50,585 bases of DNA, taken from assembly GCA_017481875.1 (NCBI GenBank), contig JAFUOP010000022.1:1-50585 (forward strand), in the 5' to 3' direction. A model generated the notes under the pieces. The model saw only the letters and a program-made list of their open reading frames with translations, did no database searches and was not told the DNA's origin. The DNA comes from Bacteroidaceae bacterium. GTDB taxonomy: Bacteria > Bacteroidota > Bacteroidia > Bacteroidales > Bacteroidaceae. This document shows, one piece after another, positions 1-8,460 of the stretch; the first letter of the stretch is position 1; each line of letters begins with the position of its first letter. Both the position numbers and the translations under genes were made by a program.

Positions 1-64
1 AGAAGTTAAGCCCAACAGCGCCGATGGTACTGCAAAGATTTGTGGGAGAGTAGGTCATCGCCGC
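1..64 (+). rRNA. rrf: 5S ribosomal RNA, 3' part
   Basis: The first bases match the conserved second half of bacterial 5S rRNA: the AGAAGTTAAGCCC stretch, then CGCCGATGGTACTGC, then GTGGGAGAGTAGGTC near the 3' end. The 5' half lies before the window, so this is the end of an rRNA operon read left to right. A hairpin with a T-tract follows directly. Confidence 0.93.
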
Positions 65-72
65 TTTTTTTT

Positions 73-106
73 AAGAGAACTTCAAGCAATTGAGGTTCTC
101 TTTTTT
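73..106 (+). terminator. Rho-independent terminator of the rRNA operon
   Basis: AAGAGAAC (73-80) pairs with GTTCTCTT (95-102). The stem extends inward through a G-U pair to TCAA/TTGA and is followed by a run of T. It lies 9 bases after the 5S end. Confidence 0.85.
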
Positions 107-332
107 GTTTATGCAGCTTTTTGAGGTGTGGGCTTGCTAATCTGAAAAGGAAAAAATCTTTATCTTTCACCCCTCTAAACTGCTCTATAAAAGTGCTCAA
201 CGTAAAAAGTTGATGGATTTTCGGGGATAAATTTTGCCTCATCTACAAAAGTATTCTCTAACAGCCAAAGTACTCTTCTACTTGTTGTAACCAGCCTGTG
301 CGCTGTTGTGAATAATACTTATGTTATATGAT

Positions 333-2534
333 TTACCTAAATTCCTTTATTATCCGTTCAATCTTCTCTATATTGCTTGATGCCTCTTCGCGCATCTGCT
401 TTACGAAGCTGTTATCTTCGGCTTTGCCGTATATAGTCAAGGTTTCTTCGGTGCTGCGGCAGGTTGATGAGCGGAATGGGTTATCGTGGTCTTTCTTGCG
501 TGAGAGATAGACTTGTTCGGCTATGTGGCGTTGTATGCGCACTGCGTGTGCCAGAGCTTGCTGTAATTGCTCATTGGTGAGCTTGTCGGTGTTTAATACA
601 GCACACAGGGCTTGCAGTGAGTGAGAAAGTTTGTCGGTGGAGTAGCGGTCCCATAATTCATTGTAGCGGTTGTGTATGGCGTTCCACGAGTCGAGTGTTC
701 CGTTACATATATCTTGGCGCAGGGTGGTGAGGTCGGTCGCCTTTATCGGTTGCCCGCCGAGGTTTATCCATTCTTGCTCCAATTCCGTGCCTCTCGCTTC
801 GATTCCTTTAAGGGTGTTAATCGCAGTTCCGTTGTTCAGAATGTTGCTCACGGCATAGTGTATGAGCATATCTCCATAGGCGTGATAGGCATCGTAGGTT
901 TTTAGAATGTGCACAGGTCGACGGCTGTTCTCCATTCCTTCGCCGGTGATGGTGAGGTTGTCCACAATCTTACGGTCTCCTTGTAGCAGGCGACGTCCTG
1001 TTTCGATGAGTGAGGCGTTGTTATTCTTCAAACTTTCTGAACTGCCTGTTTCCCTTAAATAGGCCTTCGCGGTCCATAGTTCGAGGATTTTGCGTGCTCT
1101 TATCACCTCTTGCATAGTGTCGGGTGCATAGGTGTCGAACTCTATGTTCTGCATTTTGGTGAGGCGCTTGTCGCGTGTACGATATTTCCGGCTGTTGCGT
1201 GCCAATGCGTACATATTGTAGAGCCACCAGTAGGCTGGCATTATTTCCAGACGATTGTCCGAAACGTTGTTGTTCACCAAGGCGAATGGTAGTGTAATGT
1301 TCATTTCGGCGGGGTAGTCGCCCTTGGCCAACAGGGTAAATGATGCAAATTTGCTGGGTAGTTTCACCGAGGAGCATAGTCCCGGCCAGAAGCCTCGTCC
1401 TGCTACCAATTCTCCATCGTTGGTGCGGCTGTTGTGGTTGCTGCCGATGGTGGCTCCGGCTGCCATATTGCTCTGTCCCATAATGACAGAAGCTATGAGG
1501 AATGAATTGTTATGATGCTGTTCGTGTCCCGGGAAAATGAGGTTGTTAAGTACCTCGCAGCACGAAATTGTGCTGTTGTCGCCCATAATGGAGTTGATGA
1601 GACGGGCACCATACATAAATTTTGAGTTATTGCCGAGTATAAATCTCACCGCTGTACAGGAATAGAATATGCGGCATCCGTAACCTACAATACCGTTGAC
1701 GAGGATGACATTTTCGCCTATCTGTGTAGGCTCTTTGTCGGATGAGTTGATGGTTATGTTTTTGAGTTTCGATGCTCCCTTTATGTAACAATCGGTACCA
1801 ATCTTTACATCTTTTATTATAGAGGAATTTTTAATGACACAGCCTTTGCCAATCTCTCCGTAGTAGCCGCGATGATGGTCGACCGTGCTTTGGGTGATGT
1901 GTAGCAGCCGCTCTTGCAGGGTGGTGTCGTCGGTGTATTTTCCCCATAGGTAGGCATCGGCGGTTGTCATTCCATCGAACGGAATTACCTTGCGTGCTCC
2001 TGTTTCGTTCATAATCTCTATGCGCACACGCACCGACTCGGGCTCTCCGTCTTTTATAATGCCGTTACCGAATTTTGCGTGGTCGGTGGTGGCCATTTCC
2101 TGTATGTTGAACAGCATACAATGGGCTCCGATGATGTAGTGTGACAGGTAGTGTACATCGTGTATGGCGCAGTTGTCGCCAATGTCGCACGAGTGGATGC
2201 TTGAATTGGTGATGCCTACCGGCAGACGCAGGTCGTGAAATTGCAATGCTCCGTTGCTGACGCGCCCTATGCGTACGGTGCCATAGAATTTGTTGTCCTT
2301 TATTACGCTCGGATTAAATTCCTCGCTCACCCACACAGTGTCCCACGACGATGCTGTATTGTTGTTCTTCACCAAATGCTCAATTTCGTCGCTGCGCAGA
2401 TGACGCCATCCGCCCTCGGGCTTTGTCACCTGTCGGTTGCGTATATAGTATTTATCCTCTCCCCCGGGCAAGTATTTGGGGTCTATCCATCCATCGCTTA
2501 ATGCGGTCGGGGGCAGCAGTGTCACTCGTTCCAT
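333..2534 (-). CDS. DUF4954 family protein with left-handed beta-helix (hexapeptide) repeats
   Basis: 733-aa protein matching, from memory, the Bacteroidota DUF4954 family. The region from about residue 90 to 400 has the periodic [I/V]-G-x-x-[A/C/S] pattern of hexapeptide beta-helices (for example IGDNCAIHDV, IGKGCVIKNSSI, IGENVILVNGIVG, MGDNSTISCCEV), as found in nucleotidyltransferases and acyltransferases that act on sugars. The second half is mainly helical. No signal peptide, so probably cytosolic. The substrate is unknown and no catalytic residue can be named. The gene stands alone, convergent with the rRNA operon; the leftward reading frame ends about 230 bases from the rRNA terminator. 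Family assignment is fairly sure; a sugar-related role is only inferred from the fold. Confidence 0.85.
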   Translation of the reverse strand: MERVTLLPPTALSDGWIDPKYLPGGEDKYYIRNRQVTKPEGGWRHLRSDEIEHLVKNNNTASSWDTVWVSEEFNPSVIKDNKFYGTVRIGRVSNGALQFHDLRLPVGITNSSIHSCDIGDNCAIHDVHYLSHYIIGAHCMLFNIQEMATTDHAKFGNGIIKDGEPESVRVRIEIMNETGARKVIPFDGMTTADAYLWGKYTDDTTLQERLLHITQSTVDHHRGYYGEIGKGCVIKNSSIIKDVKIGTDCYIKGASKLKNITINSSDKEPTQIGENVILVNGIVGYGCRIFYSCTAVRFILGNNSKFMYGARLINSIMGDNSTISCCEVLNNLIFPGHEQHHNNSFLIASVIMGQSNMAAGATIGSNHNSRTNDGELVAGRGFWPGLCSSVKLPSKFASFTLLAKGDYPAEMNITLPFALVNNNVSDNRLEIMPAYWWLYNMYALARNSRKYRTRDKRLTKMQNIEFDTYAPDTMQEVIRARKILELWTAKAYLRETGSSESLKNNNASLIETGRRLLQGDRKIVDNLTITGEGMENSRRPVHILKTYDAYHAYGDMLIHYAVSNILNNGTAINTLKGIEARGTELEQEWINLGGQPIKATDLTTLRQDICNGTLDSWNAIHNRYNELWDRYSTDKLSHSLQALCAVLNTDKLTNEQLQQALAHAVRIQRHIAEQVYLSRKKDHDNPFRSSTCRSTEETLTIYGKAEDNSFVKQMREEASSNIEKIERIIKEFR

Positions 2535-2661
2535 ACTGTTTGTTGTTTAGTAATATATTAAAAACGCAGCATAGGTGTGTATATTGTGTTTCGGCGGTCA
2601 TATTCTTGTATGAATTTGTAAAAAAAACAGCATAAGGTTATAAAGTGGCGAAATAGCAACC

Positions 2662-2689
2662 TTGTCGGCTCGCAGTGCCATTATTTTTG
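2662..2689 (+). promoter_or_regulatory. Possible Bacteroidota-type promoter for the GIY-YIG-like gene
   Basis: TTG at 2662-2664 and TATTTTTG at 2682-2689 fit the TAnnTTTG -7 element. The spacing (17) is shorter than the usual 19-21, so the assignment is weak. It lies 30 bases before the ATG at 2720. Confidence 0.35.
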
Positions 2690-2719
2690 CGGCATAATCA
2701 ATAAATATTATAATTTATA

Positions 2720-3055
2720 ATGGAACCGTATATAATGGATTGCCGCGATTTTAGCGCAGAGGAGATTGTCGATTATTTGATAGAGCTTTACCCCGAATTG
2801 TATAATATGGATAATAGACGACGAGTGTATGTTGGAGCCACAGGAAATATCAAAGAGAGGCTCTATCGTCACAATGCAAAGGATAATTTGCTCTTCTGCG
2901 CACAAACAGCGGCTCAATGGGTGGCCGCCAAGGTTGAAGAAATTGCAAATGAATTAGGCTTTGAGATTGGTGATGTGCGCCACGGAGGTAACGGCACCAA
3001 CAGTAAATCAATTTTTGTGTATGCCTATCTGATAGATGAACACACGATAGAATAA
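2720..3055 (+). CDS. Small GIY-YIG-like protein
   Basis: 111 aa, no signal peptide or membrane segment. Residues 34-51 read RRVYVGATGNIKERLYRH, which fits the YIG half of the GIY-YIG nuclease core (YVG followed by T..N...R...H). The region around residues 66-80 (AAKVEEIANELGF) could supply the later helix. The classical GIY strand is not obvious and I cannot place the catalytic Glu with certainty, so nuclease activity is an inference. The gene stands alone between the DUF4954 gene, which diverges from it, and a strong hairpin terminator. It could be a UvrC/endonuclease-type domain or a decayed relative. That it is a gene is fairly sure; the function is not. Confidence 0.6.
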   Translation: MEPYIMDCRDFSAEEIVDYLIELYPELYNMDNRRRVYVGATGNIKERLYRHNAKDNLLFCAQTAAQWVAAKVEEIANELGFEIGDVRHGGNGTNSKSIFVYAYLIDEHTIE

Positions 3056-3075
3056 CGACAAACAAGATGCTTAAC

Positions 3076-3115
3076 GCAAAGGAGCGACAAGGTGGTTAAC
3101 CTTGTCGCTCCTTTG
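3076..3115. terminator. Strong intergenic hairpin terminator
   Basis: GCAAAGGAGCGACAAGGT (3076-3093) pairs with ACCTTGTCGCTCCTTTGC (3098-3115) with a four-base loop. It ends the GIY-YIG-like gene on the + strand and overlaps the last codons of the minus-strand reading frame at 3096-3370, so it could act in both directions. Confidence 0.8.
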
Positions 3116-3370
3116 CTTTCATAAATGCAATATATTTTTCGAAATTCACATTGTAAAAAACTTTACGCATACTTGGCTGGTGGGGGAATGGATAGATGCG
3201 CCGGCCGAGGCAATTTTCTGTTGGAGATACACAATGCCATCCGCAGTTATTGTAGTTCCAATAGGCACGCACTTTCTCTTTTTGTCTGGAAAGGAGTTGA
3301 AGAACAGGTTCCCCAAGGGTGATTTCCAATGGTTCTGTGAATGTGAATTTAGCAATTCATTTACACAATT
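3096..3370 (-). pseudogene. Possible 3' remnant of a minus-strand gene
   Basis: A minus-strand frame is open from 3370 to a stop at 3096 (about 91 codons). Its codon use and composition look protein-like: it contains TLGEPVLQLLSRQKEKVRAY, then WNYNNCGWHC and FYNVNFEKYIAFMKAKERQG. There is no ATG at the start of the frame, only a TTG at 3329, and no promoter is visible. The last codons lie in the hairpin at 3076-3115. I read it as the tail of a decayed or 5'-truncated gene. I do not recognise the family. It lies antisense to the promoter of the downstream fusion gene. Confidence 0.3.
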
Positions 3371-3400
3371 TTATAAAATAATTAAAATATTAACAAACTT

Positions 3401-3431
3401 TTTGTGTTTACATAGAAAATTCGCACCTTTG
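3401..3431 (+). promoter_or_regulatory. Bacteroidota-type promoter of the envelope signalling cluster
   Basis: TTTG at 3401-3404, a 19-base spacer, then CACCTTTG at 3424-3431 (one mismatch to TAnnTTTG). It lies about 45 bases before the first gene of the 17-kb same-strand cluster and is the only good promoter seen ahead of it. Confidence 0.65.
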
Positions 3432-3477
3432 TAATTTATAGAAATATATAGGCAAATGGCTATTGCTTTGTAAATAA

Positions 3478-6400
3478 ATGGTAATGATTAAGAATATGAA
3501 AAAGTGTTATTGGCTTGTTGTTACGGTATTATTGGCTTTGATGTTTGTTAGGTTGTTGTTCAACTACAACGACAGATTCGAGGAGGTAGAAGCCTGTTAC
3601 GGAACCAATCCTGTGACGAGTGTGAATCTTGCAAGCGGAGTGCAATCGAAAGACATAGCATCGGTGTTGCAGGTCCATAACTATGTTTCCCAACAGGCAG
3701 ATGCTGAATTTGTTGCCGACTTTATTGCAGAACAACTTAAAAAGGGCGTGTCTCTTCCGGCTCTATTTAACTTGAATAAGCGTGTTTGGCAGATTCCTGC
3801 ATCAAAGATTGATAGTATTGCCAAAATGAATAGGACAAGCAAGGATGAGTCTTATTATGTGAAGAAGTGGAAAAATTCTCTGGAACAGATAGGTGTTGAT
3901 GACGATTTCTTGAAACTTGATGTAAGCAAGTTGGAGAGTGTTGTCGTCCTTAATAAAGATCTGAAAGGTGAAATAAGAGTAACCGTAAATGAGGAAAAGA
4001 ATAAAAGTTTCTTTGCTGCTAAAAAGGGGTGCGAGGATGTTGTTGTTCGTCTGTCGCGTCAATATCTCGACAGTTTGAATGTTTCGCAAAGAGAAGTTCT
4101 GTGCTTTGCTAAAAGCAATTCCACTGGTGAGGTAGTGTTTAAAGGGCTCGAACCGAACTATTCATACAGCGTGTTACCCATTAAAAAGGGATTTGAATAT
4201 GGAAGTTCCCAAGGTACCGTCGGTGGCAATTTGGCTGAATATACCGATGGTGACCTTTCTGCGGCTTTCTCTTTTACTCAACTGGAACATAAAATAAGAA
4301 TCTTCGATGCTTCTACCTTGAAGCAGATAAAAGAGGACTTGACAATGACGGTGCGTTCTCCTAAGGAATTTGTTAGAATATTGTCAATGTACGTTGTATT
4401 ATTCTTTGTCGCTTGGTGGGGATTGTTGATATTCTGCCGTATGCGCAAAAAAGATATAAATATAGAGATATGGTCGATTCTGATGGCTCTCACCGGCTTG
4501 TGTCTTTTGACTATGTTCTCTATAAACGACCCATTAACGGATAAGTTGCTGGGTATAGATATGGCAAGCGGTATAATTGCGGGAGTCGTAATTATTGCAA
4601 TTTTGCAGAATGTGAATTTTAAGAAGCTGTATCAGAATAGGTTGAATGTCGACTTTGATGTTCCTTTGGAGATACTTTTGTGGGTGTTTAAGCCATTCAG
4701 ACAAAAGGTTTCCTATTTGACAAATATTCTTTCACAGCGTTCAAGTTCTTTCGTGAAGAAATCACTTGCACTGCTTTGTGTTGTGGTATGTTTGCCGTTC
4801 CTTTTTTTTGATCTTATAAGAATAACCGCTTTGCATAATGCTGTGTCCAGATTGTTGTGTAAACTACCAAAGGGAGGTGGCTACATATTGTTTGCTCTAT
4901 TCTTGACAATGTTGTTGTTTACTTCGTTGGGCTCCGAGGTGGGCGGAATGAAGGTAAACCTTAATGTCGGAATAATGTTCCAGCCGAGTGAAATTGCCAA
5001 ATACCTGATAGTGTTCTTTATGGCGGCCTTCTTCTGCGTGAATGCCAATAAAATTGTACAATTCTCGGAGAAGGGAAATACTAACTTGTTCGGTGCGAAA
5101 ATAAAGATGTTGACATCGGTTATTTTAGGCTTGGGGTGTTTGATGGTTATATATTTGAAATTGGGTGATATGGGGCCTTCTTTGGTCTTGGCCTTTACAT
5201 TCATACTTCTTTATTCGCTCATTAAATCTAAAATAGATTTGCAAGGCTTGTCTTGGGATAAACAGATGCAGAAGATATTCACTTGCGATTTTGCAATGTT
5301 GATATACGGCATACTCTCTTTTGCGTTGTTCCTTTATGTTGGTTACTCAATAGGGAATATGGGTATATTCTGTATTTTGTGGTTTGCTGTGTGGATTATA
5401 GGTGGCATTATTAAGAAGCAGATATTTGAAACGGCCATATTTTTCAATTTTATAGTATCGGCTTTTATATTCGGTGGAGCAGTGTTGGGCGATTTCGCCG
5501 GCTTTGACAGTGTCGCAAAAAGACTCGACTCGCGTAACGAGATGTGCACCAACACTTGGGGTACATTGCCTATAAATGGGAATACTGCCGATGCAGGAGA
5601 GAACACGCAGGTGGTCGAGGGGCTATGGGCCTTGGCCTCGGGTGGAATGTGGGGACAAGGTTTGGGCGATGGGTCGCCTCATCTTATTCCGGCGTTTCAC
5701 ACTGATATGATTCTTGAAAGTGTGGGCGAACAGTCGGGTTTTGTGGGTGTCTTTGTTATTATATTGCTTTTGGCGATTCTTCTACGAAATACGGTAGTTG
5801 TCGGGTATAGGACTTCCCACCCGTTTGTGTTTTATCTATGTTTGGGTATTGCCGTTGTTACTGCAATTCAATTTGTGGTTATTTCCCTTGGAAGTACCGG
5901 CATAATACCGTTGACAGGTGTTACGGTTCCTTTTTTCAGCTATGGAAAAGTAAGTATGATTTTAAATCTCACTGCTTTTGGAATAATCCTTTCTATATCT
6001 ACATATAATGCTGCCGATGTGGTTAAGGGTGAAAATGAAACGACCAAGCTGATTAGACAGAATATTGGCAAATATAACTATTCGGTATCGCTTTTGAGTT
6101 GGGCATATTGTGTGTGTGCTATATTTATAGCCTCGGTGTTCTATTATTATCAGATTATTGCTCAGGAGGATACATTGATAAGACCGGTTTATGTAGATAA
6201 TTCCAACGGTATTCCGGTTGTAGAGTATAATCCCAGAATCGAGGAGTTGACAAAGAAAATGTATGCCGGAGATATATATGACCGAAATGGATTGCTGTTG
6301 GCGACAAGCGATAAATTAAAGATTGATGAAAAATTAGATTCTCTATATAAAAGCATTTTAGGAAAGGATGATTATAAATTAGACTTGAATAAACGTCAGC

Positions 6401-7941
6401 GGAGGTATTATCCGTTTGGTGACCATCTGTCTTTTATGTTGGGAGATTATAATTCAAATTTATATACATTTAAAGATGAAAAGAGTGGATATGTTGCAGA
6501 ATGGCGACATTTACCGGAATTGAAGGGATATAATAATCTAATAGATGAGAATGGGAAACGAATGCCAAAGGTTGAGTTGGCTTCCGATTTATGTAAAGTT
6601 GATAAATGGAGCTCAGAAAAAACAAGAATAACTTCATATCATCAACTTTATAATTATTCCGCATTGATACCATATTTGAAGGCCGGAGTAAACAGCAGCA
6701 GGGTGCGTGACTTGAATAAGAGGGATGAGAGTTGGTTGGCTATGGGAAAAATTGAACCGCAAGATATTCGTCTCACGATTGATGCGGAACTGCAAGCACG
6801 TTTGCAAATAAAGTTGCAAGAATTTGTTAATGAGCAATATAAGAGTAGCAAGTGGCGCAATAAAGTTAGAGCGTCAGTTGTAATTCTAAATGCCGAAGAT
6901 GGAGATTTGTTGGCATCGGCCAATTATCCGTTGCCTAATCAGGATACTCTTAAAAATGAGTTAATAGAGATAAATGGTCAACGGAGGTTGCCAATATACA
7001 GGGATGCAGGTAGGCCAAAGAACTGGAAGGCCTATACTGATATGGATTTAGGCTTAATGCAGGCTCGTGCACCGGGTTCTACGGCTAAAATTATATCTTC
7101 ATTGGCCGGACTGCGTAAACTTGGTGTTGATGCTGCCGACCCGAATAATAAGAAGTATTCATACTATGTGCATTTGAGTCAGAAGGTTGGAGCTGAACCT
7201 GTCGGACAGATAAATATGAAGAGGGCTGTTGTAGAATCGTCTAACTGTTATTATATAAATTTAGTCAACAATTATGAATTGTATGATGACTTGTCGTATA
7301 TATATAGAGCTGTTGGTGCTGAAATTGGTTCAATAAAGCCTTATGTGCTGCATTATTCCGACTCAATATCGGCTGATAAATTTTATTCCAATATCGCTGC
7401 ATTGAATGTTGACAAAGCAATATCGAAATATCGTAAATATGTAGCAAATAATAGTAAGGAGATAATGCAAGATGCTGCTTGGCAAATAACTTGGGGACAG
7501 GGAGCATTGGCTGCTACTCCGCTGTCGATGGCAAGGGTTGCTTCTATTGTAGCAAATGATGGTACAATGACAACTACGCGATACAGACTTGATGAGAATG
7601 TGCAGACAATCGAGATTGTCGATGCATCCGAGGCTGCTGTTTTGAGTAAATTAATGGTAGAAGAAGCTGCTACTCACACCGCTTATAAAATAACATCCGA
7701 TAAAAATATTATTGGCGGAAAGACCGGTACGGCCAATCGTCACCTGACAGATAGAAAAGGGCGGAAACTGGAACATAGCAATGATTCTTGGTACATTTGT
7801 TATGTGAAAGACAAAGCAAAGCAAAAGAAATCACTTGCTATTGCTATTCGCATAGAACGTGGACAAAGCTCCGTGAATGCCAAAAAATTGGTTAAGGATG
7901 GTGTTCTCCCCCTGCTTATGAAACTCAACTATGTTAATTAA
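3478..7941 (+). CDS. RodA/FtsW (SEDS) glycosyltransferase fused to a class B penicillin-binding protein
   Basis: 1487 aa, predicted to polymerise and cross-link peptidoglycan. Residues 8-28 form a membrane segment, followed by an extracytoplasmic domain of about 270 aa. A second membrane segment lies near 300-320, and a polytopic SEDS domain runs from about 330 to 870. SEDS landmarks are FQPSEIAKYL, PAFHTDMIL with the conserved Asp at 743, and PFFSYGKVSM, where family members usually have Gly instead of Lys. A new membrane segment at about 874-897 begins the PBP half. It carries all three transpeptidase motifs: S1201-TAK, S1254-SN and K1415-TGT. SEDS proteins and class B PBPs normally are separate partners (RodA/PBP2, FtsW/FtsI); here they are covalently joined. 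In-frame ATGs at 3484 and 3496 are alternative starts; the last gives MKKCYWLV. First gene of the cluster. Confidence 0.93.
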   Translation: MVMIKNMKKCYWLVVTVLLALMFVRLLFNYNDRFEEVEACYGTNPVTSVNLASGVQSKDIASVLQVHNYVSQQADAEFVADFIAEQLKKGVSLPALFNLNKRVWQIPASKIDSIAKMNRTSKDESYYVKKWKNSLEQIGVDDDFLKLDVSKLESVVVLNKDLKGEIRVTVNEEKNKSFFAAKKGCEDVVVRLSRQYLDSLNVSQREVLCFAKSNSTGEVVFKGLEPNYSYSVLPIKKGFEYGSSQGTVGGNLAEYTDGDLSAAFSFTQLEHKIRIFDASTLKQIKEDLTMTVRSPKEFVRILSMYVVLFFVAWWGLLIFCRMRKKDINIEIWSILMALTGLCLLTMFSINDPLTDKLLGIDMASGIIAGVVIIAILQNVNFKKLYQNRLNVDFDVPLEILLWVFKPFRQKVSYLTNILSQRSSSFVKKSLALLCVVVCLPFLFFDLIRITALHNAVSRLLCKLPKGGGYILFALFLTMLLFTSLGSEVGGMKVNLNVGIMFQPSEIAKYLIVFFMAAFFCVNANKIVQFSEKGNTNLFGAKIKMLTSVILGLGCLMVIYLKLGDMGPSLVLAFTFILLYSLIKSKIDLQGLSWDKQMQKIFTCDFAMLIYGILSFALFLYVGYSIGNMGIFCILWFAVWIIGGIIKKQIFETAIFFNFIVSAFIFGGAVLGDFAGFDSVAKRLDSRNEMCTNTWGTLPINGNTADAGENTQVVEGLWALASGGMWGQGLGDGSPHLIPAFHTDMILESVGEQSGFVGVFVIILLLAILLRNTVVVGYRTSHPFVFYLCLGIAVVTAIQFVVISLGSTGIIPLTGVTVPFFSYGKVSMILNLTAFGIILSISTYNAADVVKGENETTKLIRQNIGKYNYSVSLLSWAYCVCAIFIASVFYYYQIIAQEDTLIRPVYVDNSNGIPVVEYNPRIEELTKKMYAGDIYDRNGLLLATSDKLKIDEKLDSLYKSILGKDDYKLDLNKRQRRYYPFGDHLSFMLGDYNSNLYTFKDEKSGYVAEWRHLPELKGYNNLIDENGKRMPKVELASDLCKVDKWSSEKTRITSYHQLYNYSALIPYLKAGVNSSRVRDLNKRDESWLAMGKIEPQDIRLTIDAELQARLQIKLQEFVNEQYKSSKWRNKVRASVVILNAEDGDLLASANYPLPNQDTLKNELIEINGQRRLPIYRDAGRPKNWKAYTDMDLGLMQARAPGSTAKIISSLAGLRKLGVDAADPNNKKYSYYVHLSQKVGAEPVGQINMKRAVVESSNCYYINLVNNYELYDDLSYIYRAVGAEIGSIKPYVLHYSDSISADKFYSNIAALNVDKAISKYRKYVANNSKEIMQDAAWQITWGQGALAATPLSMARVASIVANDGTMTTTRYRLDENVQTIEIVDASEAAVLSKLMVEEAATHTAYKITSDKNIIGGKTGTANRHLTDRKGRKLEHSNDSWYICYVKDKAKQKKSLAIAIRIERGQSSVNAKKLVKDGVLPLLMKLNYVN

Positions 7942-7955
7942 GGATTACTAATGTT

Positions 7956-8447
7956 ATGAAAAAGATTTTATTTTTATTATTACTGTTGACTGCAAATGTT
8001 TCCTTTGCACAAGTACAAGTTAGAGAATATGAAAGAATAAGTGTCGAGGAGATAGTATTGTGTAAAAGTTATAAATCTGTTGCATATAATTTTGTATATG
8101 CTTTTATAAATAGAGATATAGCCAAGGTGAGAAACTTTTATGAATGGGATGCCTATTCTGAATTTGGTGGCGATGTAATGATGATACAGGGCTTTGAGAA
8201 AATTCACGATATTGCCGATATGCGTAATGTTATTCCGCTTGGTTATTATCCGGTTGTAACAAGATGTGATGAATTGAATGTTTCAAATATAGGGTCGTAT
8301 GCAGGATGTAAAGCTATGAATGTAAGGTTCGATTGCGCAACTCCGAATGGAGAATTCTACGATGGTAGATATGGACGTTTTGATACAAATGTTCGTGTAA
8401 TGCTGGTTTTGTTGAATGGTAATTGGAAAGTAATAGGTTTTAAATAA
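7956..8447 (+). CDS. Small secreted protein, NTF2-like
   Basis: 163 aa. A signal peptide (MKKILFLLLLLTANVSFAQ) predicts export. After it come a helical stretch around residues 43-62 (AYNFVYAFINRDIAKVRNFY) and a C-terminal run of strands ending NGNWKVIGF, the usual ending of NTF2/SnoaL-like domains that carry one helix set packed on a curved sheet. No catalytic site is evident. It starts 14 bases after the SEDS-PBP fusion and ends 13 bases before the kinase, so it is surely in the same transcript. A periplasmic ligand- or protein-binding partner of the fusion or of the kinase is plausible but inferred. Confidence 0.75.
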   Translation: MKKILFLLLLLTANVSFAQVQVREYERISVEEIVLCKSYKSVAYNFVYAFINRDIAKVRNFYEWDAYSEFGGDVMMIQGFEKIHDIADMRNVIPLGYYPVVTRCDELNVSNIGSYAGCKAMNVRFDCATPNGEFYDGRYGRFDTNVRVMLVLLNGNWKVIGFK

Positions 8448-8460
8448 TTTTATAAAAAAT

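Noticed and set aside
6-242. Minus-strand 78-codon frame over the 5S rRNA end
   Set aside because: It overlaps the rRNA gene and its terminator and has no promoter or recognisable sequence.
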